Below, in pieces: positions 55,134 through 63,250 of a stretch of 64,000 bases of DNA. The first letter of the stretch is position 1. Each line of letters begins with the position of its first letter. The notes under the pieces were generated by a model that saw only the letters and a program-made list of their open reading frames with translations, was not told the origin of the DNA and made no database searches. The position numbers were made by a program, and so were the translations under genes. The DNA is from Rhizobium mongolense subsp. loessense (GTDB taxonomy: Bacteria > Pseudomonadota > Alphaproteobacteria > Rhizobiales > Rhizobiaceae), in NCBI RefSeq assembly GCF_900099775.1, contig NZ_FMTM01000020.1:1-64000 (forward strand). Direction: 5' to 3'.

Positions 55134-55844
55134 ATGAAAACCATCGTCATCTGCTCCGGCGGATTGGACTCCGTTTCGCTTGCGCACAAGGTTGCAGCGG
55201 AACACGAACTCATCGGCCTTCTCTCCTTCGACTACGGACAGCGGCACCGCAAGGAGCTCGATTTCGCGGCTGCATGCGCCAAGCGCCTGAATGTGGCCCA
55301 TCAGATCATCGACATCCGGAACATAGGCAGCCATCTGACGGGATCGGCACTGACCGACGACGTCGATGTTCCGGACGGGCATTATGCCGAAGAGACGATG
55401 AAGGCGACCGTCGTACCGAACCGCAACGCCATCATGCTTGCCATCGCCTTCGGGCTTGCGGCGGCGCAGAAGGCCGATGCGGTCGCAGTCGCCGTGCATG
55501 GCGGGGACCACTTCATCTATCCGGACTGCCGGCCAGGTTTCATCCAGTCCTTCCAGGACATGCAGAACCAGGCGCTCGACGGCTATGCCAGCGTTTCGCT
55601 CTTTGCACCTTACGTGACCATCTCGAAGGCCGACATCGTAACCGATGGCGCCAGGAACGGCACTCCGTTTGCACAGACCTGGTCGTGCTACAAGGGTGGT
55701 CCGCGCCACTGCGGCCGCTGCGGCACCTGCGTCGAACGGCGCGAAGCGTTTCATCTGGCCGGCATCGACGATCCGACGGACTACGAGGATCCGGACTTCT
55801 GGGTGGCCGCAACCGCGGGCTTTGCTGCTGACGAGGTGAAATGA
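55134..55844 (+). CDS. queC: 7-cyano-7-deazaguanine synthase QueC
   Basis: A 236-residue ATP-dependent nitrile synthase. The PP-loop is ICSGGLDSVSLAH and the C-terminal zinc Cys cluster is WSCYKGGPRHCGRCGTCVER. It converts carboxy-deazaguanine to preQ0 in the queuosine path. It is the first gene of queCDE and overlaps queD by four bases. Confidence 0.95.
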   Translation: MKTIVICSGGLDSVSLAHKVAAEHELIGLLSFDYGQRHRKELDFAAACAKRLNVAHQIIDIRNIGSHLTGSALTDDVDVPDGHYAEETMKATVVPNRNAIMLAIAFGLAAAQKADAVAVAVHGGDHFIYPDCRPGFIQSFQDMQNQALDGYASVSLFAPYVTISKADIVTDGARNGTPFAQTWSCYKGGPRHCGRCGTCVERREAFHLAGIDDPTDYEDPDFWVAATAGFAADEVK

Positions 55845-56200
55845 TGTTCCGCATCACTAAGGAATTTCATTTCTCTGCCTCGCACGTGCTCACAAGCCTG
55901 CCCGCCGAGCATCAATGCGGCCGCCTTCACGGACACAATTACGTCGTGGAGGTGGAACTATCGGCAGCTACCCTCAACAGCCACGGATTTGTCCGCGATT
56001 ACCACGAACTTGCGCCGCTGAAGTCCTATATTGACGAGTACTTCGACCATCGCCACCTAAACGAGGTCCTCGGTCATGATCAGGTGACGGCTGAGTGTCT
56101 GGCGAAGCATTTCTACGATTGGTGCAAGGATCGCCTGCCGGAAACCTCGGCCGTGCGCGTCAGCGAGACGCCGAAGACCTGGGCGGAATACCGGCCATGA
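55841..56200 (+). CDS. queD: 6-carboxy-tetrahydropterin synthase QueD
   Basis: A 119-residue protein of the PTPS fold. FHFSASHVLTSLPAEHQCGR carries a zinc His and the catalytic Cys, and LHGHNYVVEV gives two more zinc His. Glu in VRVSETPKTWAEY is the end-of-domain substrate residue. It makes the pterin that QueE rearranges. Confidence 0.95.
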   Translation: MMFRITKEFHFSASHVLTSLPAEHQCGRLHGHNYVVEVELSAATLNSHGFVRDYHELAPLKSYIDEYFDHRHLNEVLGHDQVTAECLAKHFYDWCKDRLPETSAVRVSETPKTWAEYRP

Positions 56201-56934
56201 CCGTCGCCCGCAAGGCCGAAATCCGCGTCAGCGAAATCTTCGGTCCTACCATTCAGGGGGAAGGTATCTTGATCGGCCTTCCGACCGTTTTTGTCAGGAC
56301 GGGGGGCTGCGATTACCGCTGCTCATGGTGTGATACGCTGCATGCCGTCGACAGCGAGTATCGTGATCAATGGCGTGCGATGTCGGTCGACGATATCTGG
56401 CAGGAGGTCTTGCGGCTTTCGGGCAACAAACCGCTGACGGTATCACTATCGGGAGGCAATCCGGCGATCCAACCGCTCGGGCCGCTGATAGAACGCGGAC
56501 ACAGCGAGGGTTTCCGTTTCGCGCTGGAAAGCCAAGGCAGCATTGCCAAGGATTGGTTTGCCGATCTCGATGTTCTTGTCCTGAGCCCGAAGCCGCCGTC
56601 AAGCGGCATGGAGACCGACTGGCGCGCGTTCGAGGCCTGCCTGACAATGGCTGCCGAAAAGCCGCAGCTTGCGCTGAAGATCGTTGTGTTCGACGATCGA
56701 GACTACCTCTTCGCCCGGACCGCCGCGGCACGTTACCCGACGCTTCCTGTTTATCTTCAACCCGGCAATCATACGCCGCCCCCTCCCGCAGACGAAGAAG
56801 CAAGCGTCGATATCGACGGCATCATGGACCGGATGCTCTGGCTGATTGACAAGGTGACGGAAGATCGGTGGTTCGAGGCGCGCGTGCTGCCGCAACTACA
56901 TGTGCTGCTGTGGGGCAACAAGCGCGGGGTCTGA
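56197..56934 (+). CDS. queE: 7-carboxy-7-deazaguanine synthase QueE
   Basis: A 245-residue radical SAM enzyme. FGPTIQGEGILIGLPTVFVR is typical of QueE; the iron-sulfur Cys motif is CDYRCSWCDTLHA. It contracts the pterin ring to carboxy-deazaguanine. The start overlaps the queD stop (ATGA at 56197-56200). Last gene of the operon; a strong hairpin follows. Confidence 0.93.
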   Translation: MTVARKAEIRVSEIFGPTIQGEGILIGLPTVFVRTGGCDYRCSWCDTLHAVDSEYRDQWRAMSVDDIWQEVLRLSGNKPLTVSLSGGNPAIQPLGPLIERGHSEGFRFALESQGSIAKDWFADLDVLVLSPKPPSSGMETDWRAFEACLTMAAEKPQLALKIVVFDDRDYLFARTAAARYPTLPVYLQPGNHTPPPPADEEASVDIDGIMDRMLWLIDKVTEDRWFEARVLPQLHVLLWGNKRGV

Positions 56935-56959
56935 CGATTCCTTCGGCGACACCGGAGAT

Positions 56960-56988
56960 GGCGACGAACGGCTCAGCCGTTCGTCGCC
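56960..56988. terminator. Hairpin after queE
   Basis: A perfect 13-bp stem GGCGACGAACGGC / GCCGTTCGTCGCC with a TCA loop, 26 bases past the queE stop. No T-run, but the stem is very strong and may also serve the minus-strand small gene that ends at 57014. Confidence 0.75.
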
Positions 56989-57013
56989 GATCCCGAGGCA
57001 CAAAGGACAGCGA

Positions 57014-57199
57014 TCAGCGGAACCGCGGCTGCTTCGGCGAGACGTTCGCTCGAATCTCATGAAGGGGCGCGTTCTTGCCAAGCAACCGCAAGAGCTTGCG
57101 CTCCTCTGCGGGATCAACCCCAAGTTTCTTGCAGTGATCGGCAACGTCACGGTCGTGCGGGCCTGGAACATGCACTTGCCTGTTGTTCATATTCTTCAT
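57014..57199 (-). CDS. Small protein, about 61 residues, unknown function
   Basis: AGGAGGAGG lies seven to nine bases upstream of the ATG at 57199 (a GTG at 57205 is also possible). The protein starts MKNMNNRQVHVPGPHDRDVA and contains KKLGVDPAEERKLLRLLGK, followed by a basic tail. It looks like the small DUF3606-type proteins common in rhizobia but the match is loose. It is convergent with queE. Confidence 0.55.
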   Translation of the reverse strand: MKNMNNRQVHVPGPHDRDVADHCKKLGVDPAEERKLLRLLGKNAPLHEIRANVSPKQPRFR

Positions 57200-57971
57200 G
57201 GTCACTTTCCTCCTCCTGAGGATAACGCCTGACGATCACAAATCGTTCATTAGGCCGCTCTAAAGTTGCCGGAAACGCCTTTCGACGAGCTCAACCTCCT
57301 ACGCTTATACGCGTTCGAAAGACGGCGCTTTCGCGCAGGTTGCGGTCAGTGGGGCCGTCTGAGCCTGGACATGAAGTTTAGCCACAGGTGAAGGCGGCGA
57401 GCAGCTTGAGGCCTTGGCGCAAGACAAAGTGCGGCTTTCGGGCTCTGTTTTAGCGGCATTGGCCGAGGATACGCCGCGGGTTATCTGGGGCGATCCATCG
57501 GCTCCGCATCCACATAGCCAGATAAAACGTGGATGGTTATCAGGGCCGCCGACAGCACTTTCTACGAGATTGAAACGTAAACGGCGACGAGGCCGCAGCT
57601 GACTCTCAGTCGTCGGCCCTTTAGATCGCCGGCACGTCGTCGGCAGCTATTACGTTCCTCTGGTGTTCAGTCATTCCGAATTGCTCCCTGCGATCTCGGC
57701 CCACAAAGCCTGTTCGTTTTGGTTGATGAGCTGTCGGATGACTTCCGATACCGATGCTGCGTGCATCGTCCCCCGCATCATGCGGCTGGCGGCTGTCTGC
57801 GTTGGGAGGCGGGCTCCATCGGGAGTTATAAGGTTTTGGCAGATACTTATAACAGCGGTGTGTATAAGATGATCGGAGCGACTTCACAGCGGATGGCAAC
57901 GGCGCTTCGACAAGGCGATGGCCGAGCTAGCCGCCGAGAGGGCCGCCGCACTCCAGAAGGAAGAAATGCCA
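57200..57971. other. Gap before the nucleotidyltransferase gene
   Basis: About 770 bases without a supported gene. Small frames at 57414-57602 and 57719-58246 show no family likeness. Part of the right end reads through into the next gene in another frame. It may be an island border. Confidence 0.4.
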
Positions 57972-59054
57972 ATGATGAAAGAGATCGACATCAGCTATCG
58001 GACGATGTTCGCGGAACTGGCGCAGCGGACGCTCGACGGGCAGTTTGTGGCAGACTTCCCAATGGAGGGATGGTTCGTGACCGTCACAGTGAAGGACCGC
58101 GATTACTGGTATTTCGATCTCCCTACTCCCGGGGGAAAGGACAAGCGAACCTATGTCGGCCCACACAGCGACGAGGCGATCACGGCGCGGGTGAAGGCCC
58201 ACAAGGAGATCAAGGACAACATCCGGGAACGGAGGCGCATGGTTAGCACGCTGCGACGTGCTGGCCTCCCCGGTCCCGATCCATTTGCAGGCGACATCAC
58301 CAAAGCCCTCGCTGACGGCGGATTGTTCCGGCTGCGGGCCGTCCTGATTGGGTCGGTGGCATTCAGCACCTATGCAGGGATGCTCGGCGTTCGGCTGCCC
58401 TCGTCTGCCATGCAGACGGGCGACACGGACTTCGCGATCTCGGCCGGGGTTCAAGACAGCCTGCCGCCCGTGCTGGAAGTCCTCCAATCGGTCGATGCCG
58501 AATTCCGAGCGGTTCCGCACCAGGCGGACAGAGCCAAGATGGTCGCCTTCCAGAATGCCAAGGGCTATCGGGTGGAGTTCCTGACGGGAAACCGGGGATC
58601 GGACGAATACACGGGTAAGCCGTCCCCTATGCCCGCCCTCGGTGGCGCGTTGGCGGAAAACCTCCGGTTCCTCGACTACCTGATCTACGAACCTGTCCGA
58701 ACGGTGCTTCTCTTCCGCGAAGGCGTGAACGTCCTCGTTCCCGCTCCCGAGAGGTATGCCGTCCACAAGCTTATCGTCTCCTCCAGAAGCCTCACAGACA
58801 CGCTAGGACGCGTAAAAGCGGACAAAGACCTATCGCAGGCCGCCTTGCTCTTCGAAGCCCTCGTAGAGACGCGCCATAACGACGAACTGGCCGACGCATG
58901 GGCAGAGGCATGGGATCGAGGAGATTCGTGGAGGGAAGGGCTATTCTGTGGCCTATCGAGGCTGCCCGACAAAGGCACGAAAGCGCTCGGCAAAGCGTTG
59001 GGATCGCAAATGCCCGATTTAAAGAAGATCAGGGCTGATGGTCGTTTCGCTTGA
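57972..59054 (+). CDS. GSU2403-family nucleotidyltransferase-fold protein
   Basis: A protein of about 360 residues. The first 130 residues are helical. Then the nucleotidyltransferase core appears: LIGSVAFSTYAGMLGVRL (GS motif), TGDTDFAISAG (D-x-D) and a later region KGYRVEFLTGNRGSDEY. Such proteins are AbiEii-like and are suspected in defence or toxin-antitoxin roles. AAGGAAG places the start at 57972; longer starts at 57918 and 57966 are possible. A 58-residue gene overlaps its 3' end. Targets are unknown. Confidence 0.75.
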   Translation: MMKEIDISYRTMFAELAQRTLDGQFVADFPMEGWFVTVTVKDRDYWYFDLPTPGGKDKRTYVGPHSDEAITARVKAHKEIKDNIRERRRMVSTLRRAGLPGPDPFAGDITKALADGGLFRLRAVLIGSVAFSTYAGMLGVRLPSSAMQTGDTDFAISAGVQDSLPPVLEVLQSVDAEFRAVPHQADRAKMVAFQNAKGYRVEFLTGNRGSDEYTGKPSPMPALGGALAENLRFLDYLIYEPVRTVLLFREGVNVLVPAPERYAVHKLIVSSRSLTDTLGRVKADKDLSQAALLFEALVETRHNDELADAWAEAWDRGDSWREGLFCGLSRLPDKGTKALGKALGSQMPDLKKIRADGRFA

Positions 59055-59214
59055 TTTACTCGGACTTGCGAGCCTGTGCTGGAACAGAAACCCGGCACAG
59101 CCCATCGATCGCGAAACCGCGTGGCTGCTTTACCGCGCCAACTGGCGGTTCATGTACCAAGACGAACTGACGGCCGAGGAAATCGACTTGATCGAAAGCC
59201 TTGAGGCCGACTGA
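59038..59214 (+). CDS. 58-residue protein overlapping the nucleotidyltransferase gene
   Basis: The ATG at 59038 lies inside the end of the nucleotidyltransferase gene (17-base overlap, different frame), a typical sign of translational coupling. The protein begins MVVSLDLLGLASLCW, has a middle rich in Trp and Tyr (TAWLLYRANWRFMYQDELTA) and an acidic C-terminus (EEIDLIESLEAD). GC-rich third positions support coding. It might be a partner such as an antitoxin, which is inference. Confidence 0.55.
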   Translation: MVVSLDLLGLASLCWNRNPAQPIDRETAWLLYRANWRFMYQDELTAEEIDLIESLEAD

Positions 59215-59293
59215 CTTCCAATTTCAGTAACGGACAGCTTCGCGCCCTCATCCCAGTCGTACAGCACCCGTGCCAAATGGTGTGCAGTCACTG

Positions 59294-60325
59294 CTAGCGA
59301 CGAGGGCGACGTTCTTTGCTGATGGCGCTATTCAGCAAGCGTTGCACTTCCGCCTCGACGCGATTGAGCGAAAGCCCTGCCACCCCAAACCTGTCATAGA
59401 GCGACGTCAACAACGGCAGCAGGCATTCGGCCAATCGGCTCTCGATACCGTCGGCAGGAACCTTTGCTTCCAACACAGCTTCATCGCTTCGCGCAGCGTA
59501 GCCTTCGACGAGCAAATCGCTCAATGGGTTCGCCCATGACCGAAGCACGCGACCGCGGAGTCCGGTGAACATGGCGCGAAAATGAACCGTCACGACTGTA
59601 TTGGCATCTTTGCGGAGAAGCGATGCAAGCTCTTCCGCGTGTAACAGAACCTCACCCATCCGCCTTAGGGGAAGCGTCGTATCGAGGATCGTCCCGGCAG
59701 GGAATGTTTCTACACCGTCCTCCTGATAGCCGCGGATGAGAAACATGCGCCCCGAAGGTGCGCCACGCCAAAAATCGCAATGCGCAGGATCATTGAATCC
59801 GCGCTCGACCTCCTCGCCTTGCGGCGCAAGCCAACATTCGATCAGCCCATCAACTTCACGCGGCTGAATGGCTTCGCGTGTCGGAAGCCAGAATGGCGGC
59901 CAGCCCGTTTTCCGAACAACGGCCTTTTCCAGAATGCGCTCGAAGGCGGTGAGCTCCGGGGTCTTGAGATCGCCCTCAAGCCAGTAGTCGAACCGATACC
60001 AGCCGTTCGGAAACCGCGCAGGCGAATCCTCTGGGAGCGGAGAAATCAGATCACACCAACGCTCGAATGCATCGCGCACGAACCGGGCTTGCGTGTCCCC
60101 CTCGGCAGGTTCATCTACCAGGGCCACGACGCGCAGGATATCGAGCGCCTTTGCCAGTGTCAGGGTCGTTTCGCCACGCTCAAACGCCGCCATTGTCGGA
60201 TGGCTGACACCTGCCAAGGCCGAATGATCTTTTTGCGTAAGACCTTCCGCCTTGCGACGGCGCAAGGTTTCTTCCACGTAGCGTTGCCACGCGAGCGGGG
60301 CTATGTTTCCAGTATTCTCAGGCAT
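59294..60325 (-). CDS. XRE-type helix-turn-helix protein with long C-terminal domain
   Basis: A 343-residue protein. The first 75 residues are an XRE helix-turn-helix (GLTQKDHSALAGVSHPTMAA; FERGETTLTLAKALDILRV), as in HipB. The other 270 residues (WYRFDYWLEGDLKTPELTAF; RMFLIRGYQEDGVETFPAGT; VTVHFRAMFTGLRGRVLRSW) form a domain I do not recognise. It overlaps the end of hipA by about 25 bases and is translated after it, the reverse of the usual hipB-hipA order. It probably represses the operon and may restrain the kinase. Confidence 0.75.
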   Translation of the reverse strand: MPENTGNIAPLAWQRYVEETLRRRKAEGLTQKDHSALAGVSHPTMAAFERGETTLTLAKALDILRVVALVDEPAEGDTQARFVRDAFERWCDLISPLPEDSPARFPNGWYRFDYWLEGDLKTPELTAFERILEKAVVRKTGWPPFWLPTREAIQPREVDGLIECWLAPQGEEVERGFNDPAHCDFWRGAPSGRMFLIRGYQEDGVETFPAGTILDTTLPLRRMGEVLLHAEELASLLRKDANTVVTVHFRAMFTGLRGRVLRSWANPLSDLLVEGYAARSDEAVLEAKVPADGIESRLAECLLPLLTSLYDRFGVAGLSLNRVEAEVQRLLNSAISKERRPRR

Positions 60326-61474
60326 GAATTGTCCACGATCTCTTTGAATCTATGCACGAAGCCATCCGGTGGCTCCGCATCGGGCGGGCGGATAATGGGT
60401 GTAGCCTTCCCTACCTGCCGCTTTAGCTGTCTGAATGTCTGGTCGATGGCCATGTCCGGTAGGCCGATTTTTTTGCCGAATGCACGGAAAACCGCTTGGT
60501 TGGCCGCTTCCAGATGGATTTTCTCACCGCCGATTGACAGCGCTAATGTCTGGTCGAACCCGTCATAAAACGCGGTGTTCACTACGTCATAGGCGGGGGA
60601 TAGTCGTAGTCCCGTCGGCGTTTCCAGCAGGGAGAAGTTTTTCAGGTGGGCATCGCAATTCCCGATCAGGGTGAAGACGATCAGACGGTTGAAAAACCGC
60701 AGGAGGTCAATCGCGGCACGTGACGAGTGCTGACGAATGATCGCGGCAATATCCTCGTAGGCCGCATCATACTTGCCTGCGTAGTCCTGTCCCTTGGGCT
60801 TGCGGAGGATCTGCGCGCAATCTTCGAGGCGCAGTTTCTCGCCGTTCGATTTCCGGTCGAAGCGAGTAACGATCAGCGCCGTTTCATCAACCGCCTCGAT
60901 GAGCGGTGCCGTGAAGGCGGTCACTTCCCTTTCGCCAAGAACGGCGGCGGTCCATCGCAGGCTCAGGAGTTCATTCCGTACGAGATTGTCTATTCGGTCG
61001 GAATTGAATTTGGCGATATATGATGCTGATCCTGTCGCACTCGCGGGAGCGAACCTGTTTTCGGCATCCTTGGTGACCAGCAGTTTCTTTTGAACGCCCG
61101 AAACCGTGCGTCCGGGATTGGCCGTAGCTTCGGTGATCTCCGGAAGCTTCGCGGCATCATCCGGCGGCCGGATGCTGACAGCCCCTATACAGTCTGCGCC
61201 GTACCGAAAGGAGCAATCCAAGATCGTCTTCTTCAACGATATGCGCCGAACGGGCTTGTTGTTCGCGCAGCCATCCTTCCGGACCAAGGTGCTGGAAGAA
61301 CGGATGGAGGCCGACTTTCCATTCATGTTCGCGTTGCGTGGAGGGGAAGCAGCAGGCGATATCGCCTTTTTTCCAATCCGAATGGTAGGCAAAGCGCGTT
61401 CCGCCGTTGGCCGTCTCGATCAACGAGCCTGCGCATTCATCCTTGAACAAGACGTCTGCACTTCTTAGGGTCAT
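60301..61474 (-). pseudogene. HipA-family serine kinase gene split by a frameshift
   Basis: Two overlapping frames make one HipA. The first (61474 to about 61210) has the N-subdomain: MTLRSADVLFKDECAGSLIE, then FFQHLGPEGWLREQQARSAH. In the second frame the protein continues YGADCIGAVSIRPP, then RTVSGVQKKL, the lysine in YIAKFN, LIVTRFDRKS and the catalytic loop NCDAHLKNFSL, with SPAYDVVNT. The conserved junction is cut by one extra base in CTTTCGGTAC near 61211. HipA kinases phosphorylate GltX and induce persistence. A natural split like HipS-HipT cannot be excluded, though the shared reading across the joint favours a real frameshift or sequencing error. Confidence 0.72.
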
Positions 61475-61526
61475 TAAAACATGCCTTCACTCTGTATTTC
61501 GCAGGCGCACGATATCGGCAATAACG

Positions 61527-61671
61527 AATCTATGAATCGATTATGGTGTGTTGGGATGATTAAATCAAGTTGAAGCTCGATTTTACTATCAAGACGCCAC
61601 GAAATCAATTTATACCTTTATGCCTCACCGATTTCTCGCGCAATCGCAACATTGTGAAGCTATGAATCGAA
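61527..61671. promoter_or_regulatory. Candidate hipA operator repeats
   Basis: The sequence CTATGAATCGA occurs at 61530-61540 and again at 61660-61670, in the same orientation, upstream of hipA. The first copy forms AATCGATT, a palindrome. HipB-type regulators bind repeated sites upstream of their operon. Inferred. Confidence 0.4.
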
Positions 61672-61828
61672 TCTAGCCACTCCGAATCTTCTGGAAATGC
61701 GGCGCAAGCCGCAAAACCAAAATCTTCAAATGCGGTTGGGCGCCTCAGGCGCTACGACAAGCCGCCGAACCGGTCAGCGGTTTCGTCCATGCGGGTGACG
61801 ATCCCATGGCGCGAAGACAATAGAGGAC

Positions 61829-61881
61829 TGTCCACTTAGGAAGGGTGCATTGTCCACTTAGGAAGGGTGCATTGTCCACTT
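61829..61881. repeat. 22-bp tandem repeat with TGTCCACTT core
   Basis: TGTCCACTT begins at 61829, 61851 and 61873. The first two units are identical over 22 bases (TGTCCACTTAGG then AAGGGTGCAT); the third keeps only the first nine. Regular copies of such a unit are found at the ends of IS21-like insertion elements. No transposase is left nearby, so it may be a scar of an element or a plasmid-type iteron. Confidence 0.6.
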
Positions 61882-62254
61882 CCAGACCTTACCTCGGAAG
61901 CTGCGATCGACGCGTCTCAACCCAAAGCGGCCAATCCTGCACGCGATGCGGAAAAGCTGTAATGCGTTGTGGAAAGCGGTTGCGTTCGCCTATCCGTTTC
62001 GGGCGCCGTTCCCTGCAAGCGCCGTCTAGCCTTTGAACTTATCCTTGTCGTGTGTGGCGAAGCCTGCGCTGACGCCCAAGCTCGGCCAGACGCCTGCCGC
62101 AACTCTCTGCCAAAGCCCCTATGCGATACAGAACAATCTGCTTCCGGTCGCGGCGAATGCGGCCACTAGTCTCGCCGCTCACCCACTATGGTGATTGCGG
62201 TACAGGGTGTGCCGTGCCGTGCATCCCATGAAGCCAAAAATCGAGAGGTCATGC

Positions 62255-63250
62255 ATGAAAATGCTGTTACTTAAGAAGGATGAAGTAAGGCGGCTAATCG
62301 GTATGAAAGAAGTCATCGGCGCGGTGGAAGAGGCATACAAAGCCTTTAACAGTGATCAGGTGGAACAACCTGATTATATAGGAATAGATCTGCCGTCGCC
62401 TCGTGGGGAAATCGACTTCAAGCTTGGTTACTACAAAGCCAATGACGTGATCTCCATGAAAGCCTCTTCTGGAGGGTTCATTGATAACCCGACAGCACAC
62501 GGCGTGCCCAATGGCATGGCGACCATTTTCCTGTTTGATGCCAAGAGCGGTGCGTTGATTTGCGTTATGGATGGAAGTTTGATCCTTGGTCTCAGAACCG
62601 GGGCGTCTGGAGCCGTTTCCGTAATGGCACTGGCAAGGAAAAATGCCAGAAGAATTACATCGATCGGGACAGGCAATCAGGCACGAATGCAAATCCGGGC
62701 GATCAACGAGATCATGAAGATCGAAGAGATCCAAGCATGGGACAGTAATCCGGACACGCTTTCCAAATACAAGACGGATATCGAAAGCGAATTTGGCATT
62801 CCTGTAATCATGGCTAACTCCAAAAAAGAAGCCGTTGAGCAGGCCGATATCCTGATTACGACGACCCGCGGGAAAGGGTCGCTTGTGGAAGCGGATTGGG
62901 TAAAGCCCGGCACACACATCGTTGCAATCGGTACAGATCAACAAGGTAAACAAGAACTGGATCCGGAGCTCTTCAGGAACGCAAAAGTAGTCGTCGACTC
63001 AATTGCGCAGTGCACCGAAAAGGGCGAGACCTGGCACCCGCTGAATAAAAACATCATCGCCAGAGACGACATCCATGGTGAAATCGGCGAGGTATTGCTG
63101 GGAAGGAAGCCCGGACGAGAAAGTGATGACGAAATCACGATTTTCGATTCCACGGGGATGGCCATACAAGACAATACGACAGCCAGCAAAATCTATCAGA
63201 ACGCAATAGCCAATAACGTCGGCACTTTCTTTCAGTTTTTTGAGTCATGA
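62255..63250 (+). CDS. Ornithine cyclodeaminase/mu-crystallin family protein
   Basis: A 331-residue enzyme of the same family as EutC. SMKASSGGFIDNP, LRTGASGAVSVMA and the Rossmann motif TSIGTGNQARMQIRAI are present. AGAGG six to ten bases upstream supports the start at 62255. Its codons are richer in A and T than those of its neighbours (many AAA, AAT and GAT), which suggests later transfer. It overlaps the next gene by ATGA. In pairs like this, one enzyme may reduce or cyclise an imino product of the other. Confidence 0.85.
   Translation: MKMLLLKKDEVRRLIGMKEVIGAVEEAYKAFNSDQVEQPDYIGIDLPSPRGEIDFKLGYYKANDVISMKASSGGFIDNPTAHGVPNGMATIFLFDAKSGALICVMDGSLILGLRTGASGAVSVMALARKNARRITSIGTGNQARMQIRAINEIMKIEEIQAWDSNPDTLSKYKTDIESEFGIPVIMANSKKEAVEQADILITTTRGKGSLVEADWVKPGTHIVAIGTDQQGKQELDPELFRNAKVVVDSIAQCTEKGETWHPLNKNIIARDDIHGEIGEVLLGRKPGRESDDEITIFDSTGMAIQDNTTASKIYQNAIANNVGTFFQFFES

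Noticed and set aside
61681..61823. A possible transposase tail ending in a stop at 61821-61823
   Set aside because: The frame is short (about 46 codons after a stop at 61674) and shows no clear transposase motif.
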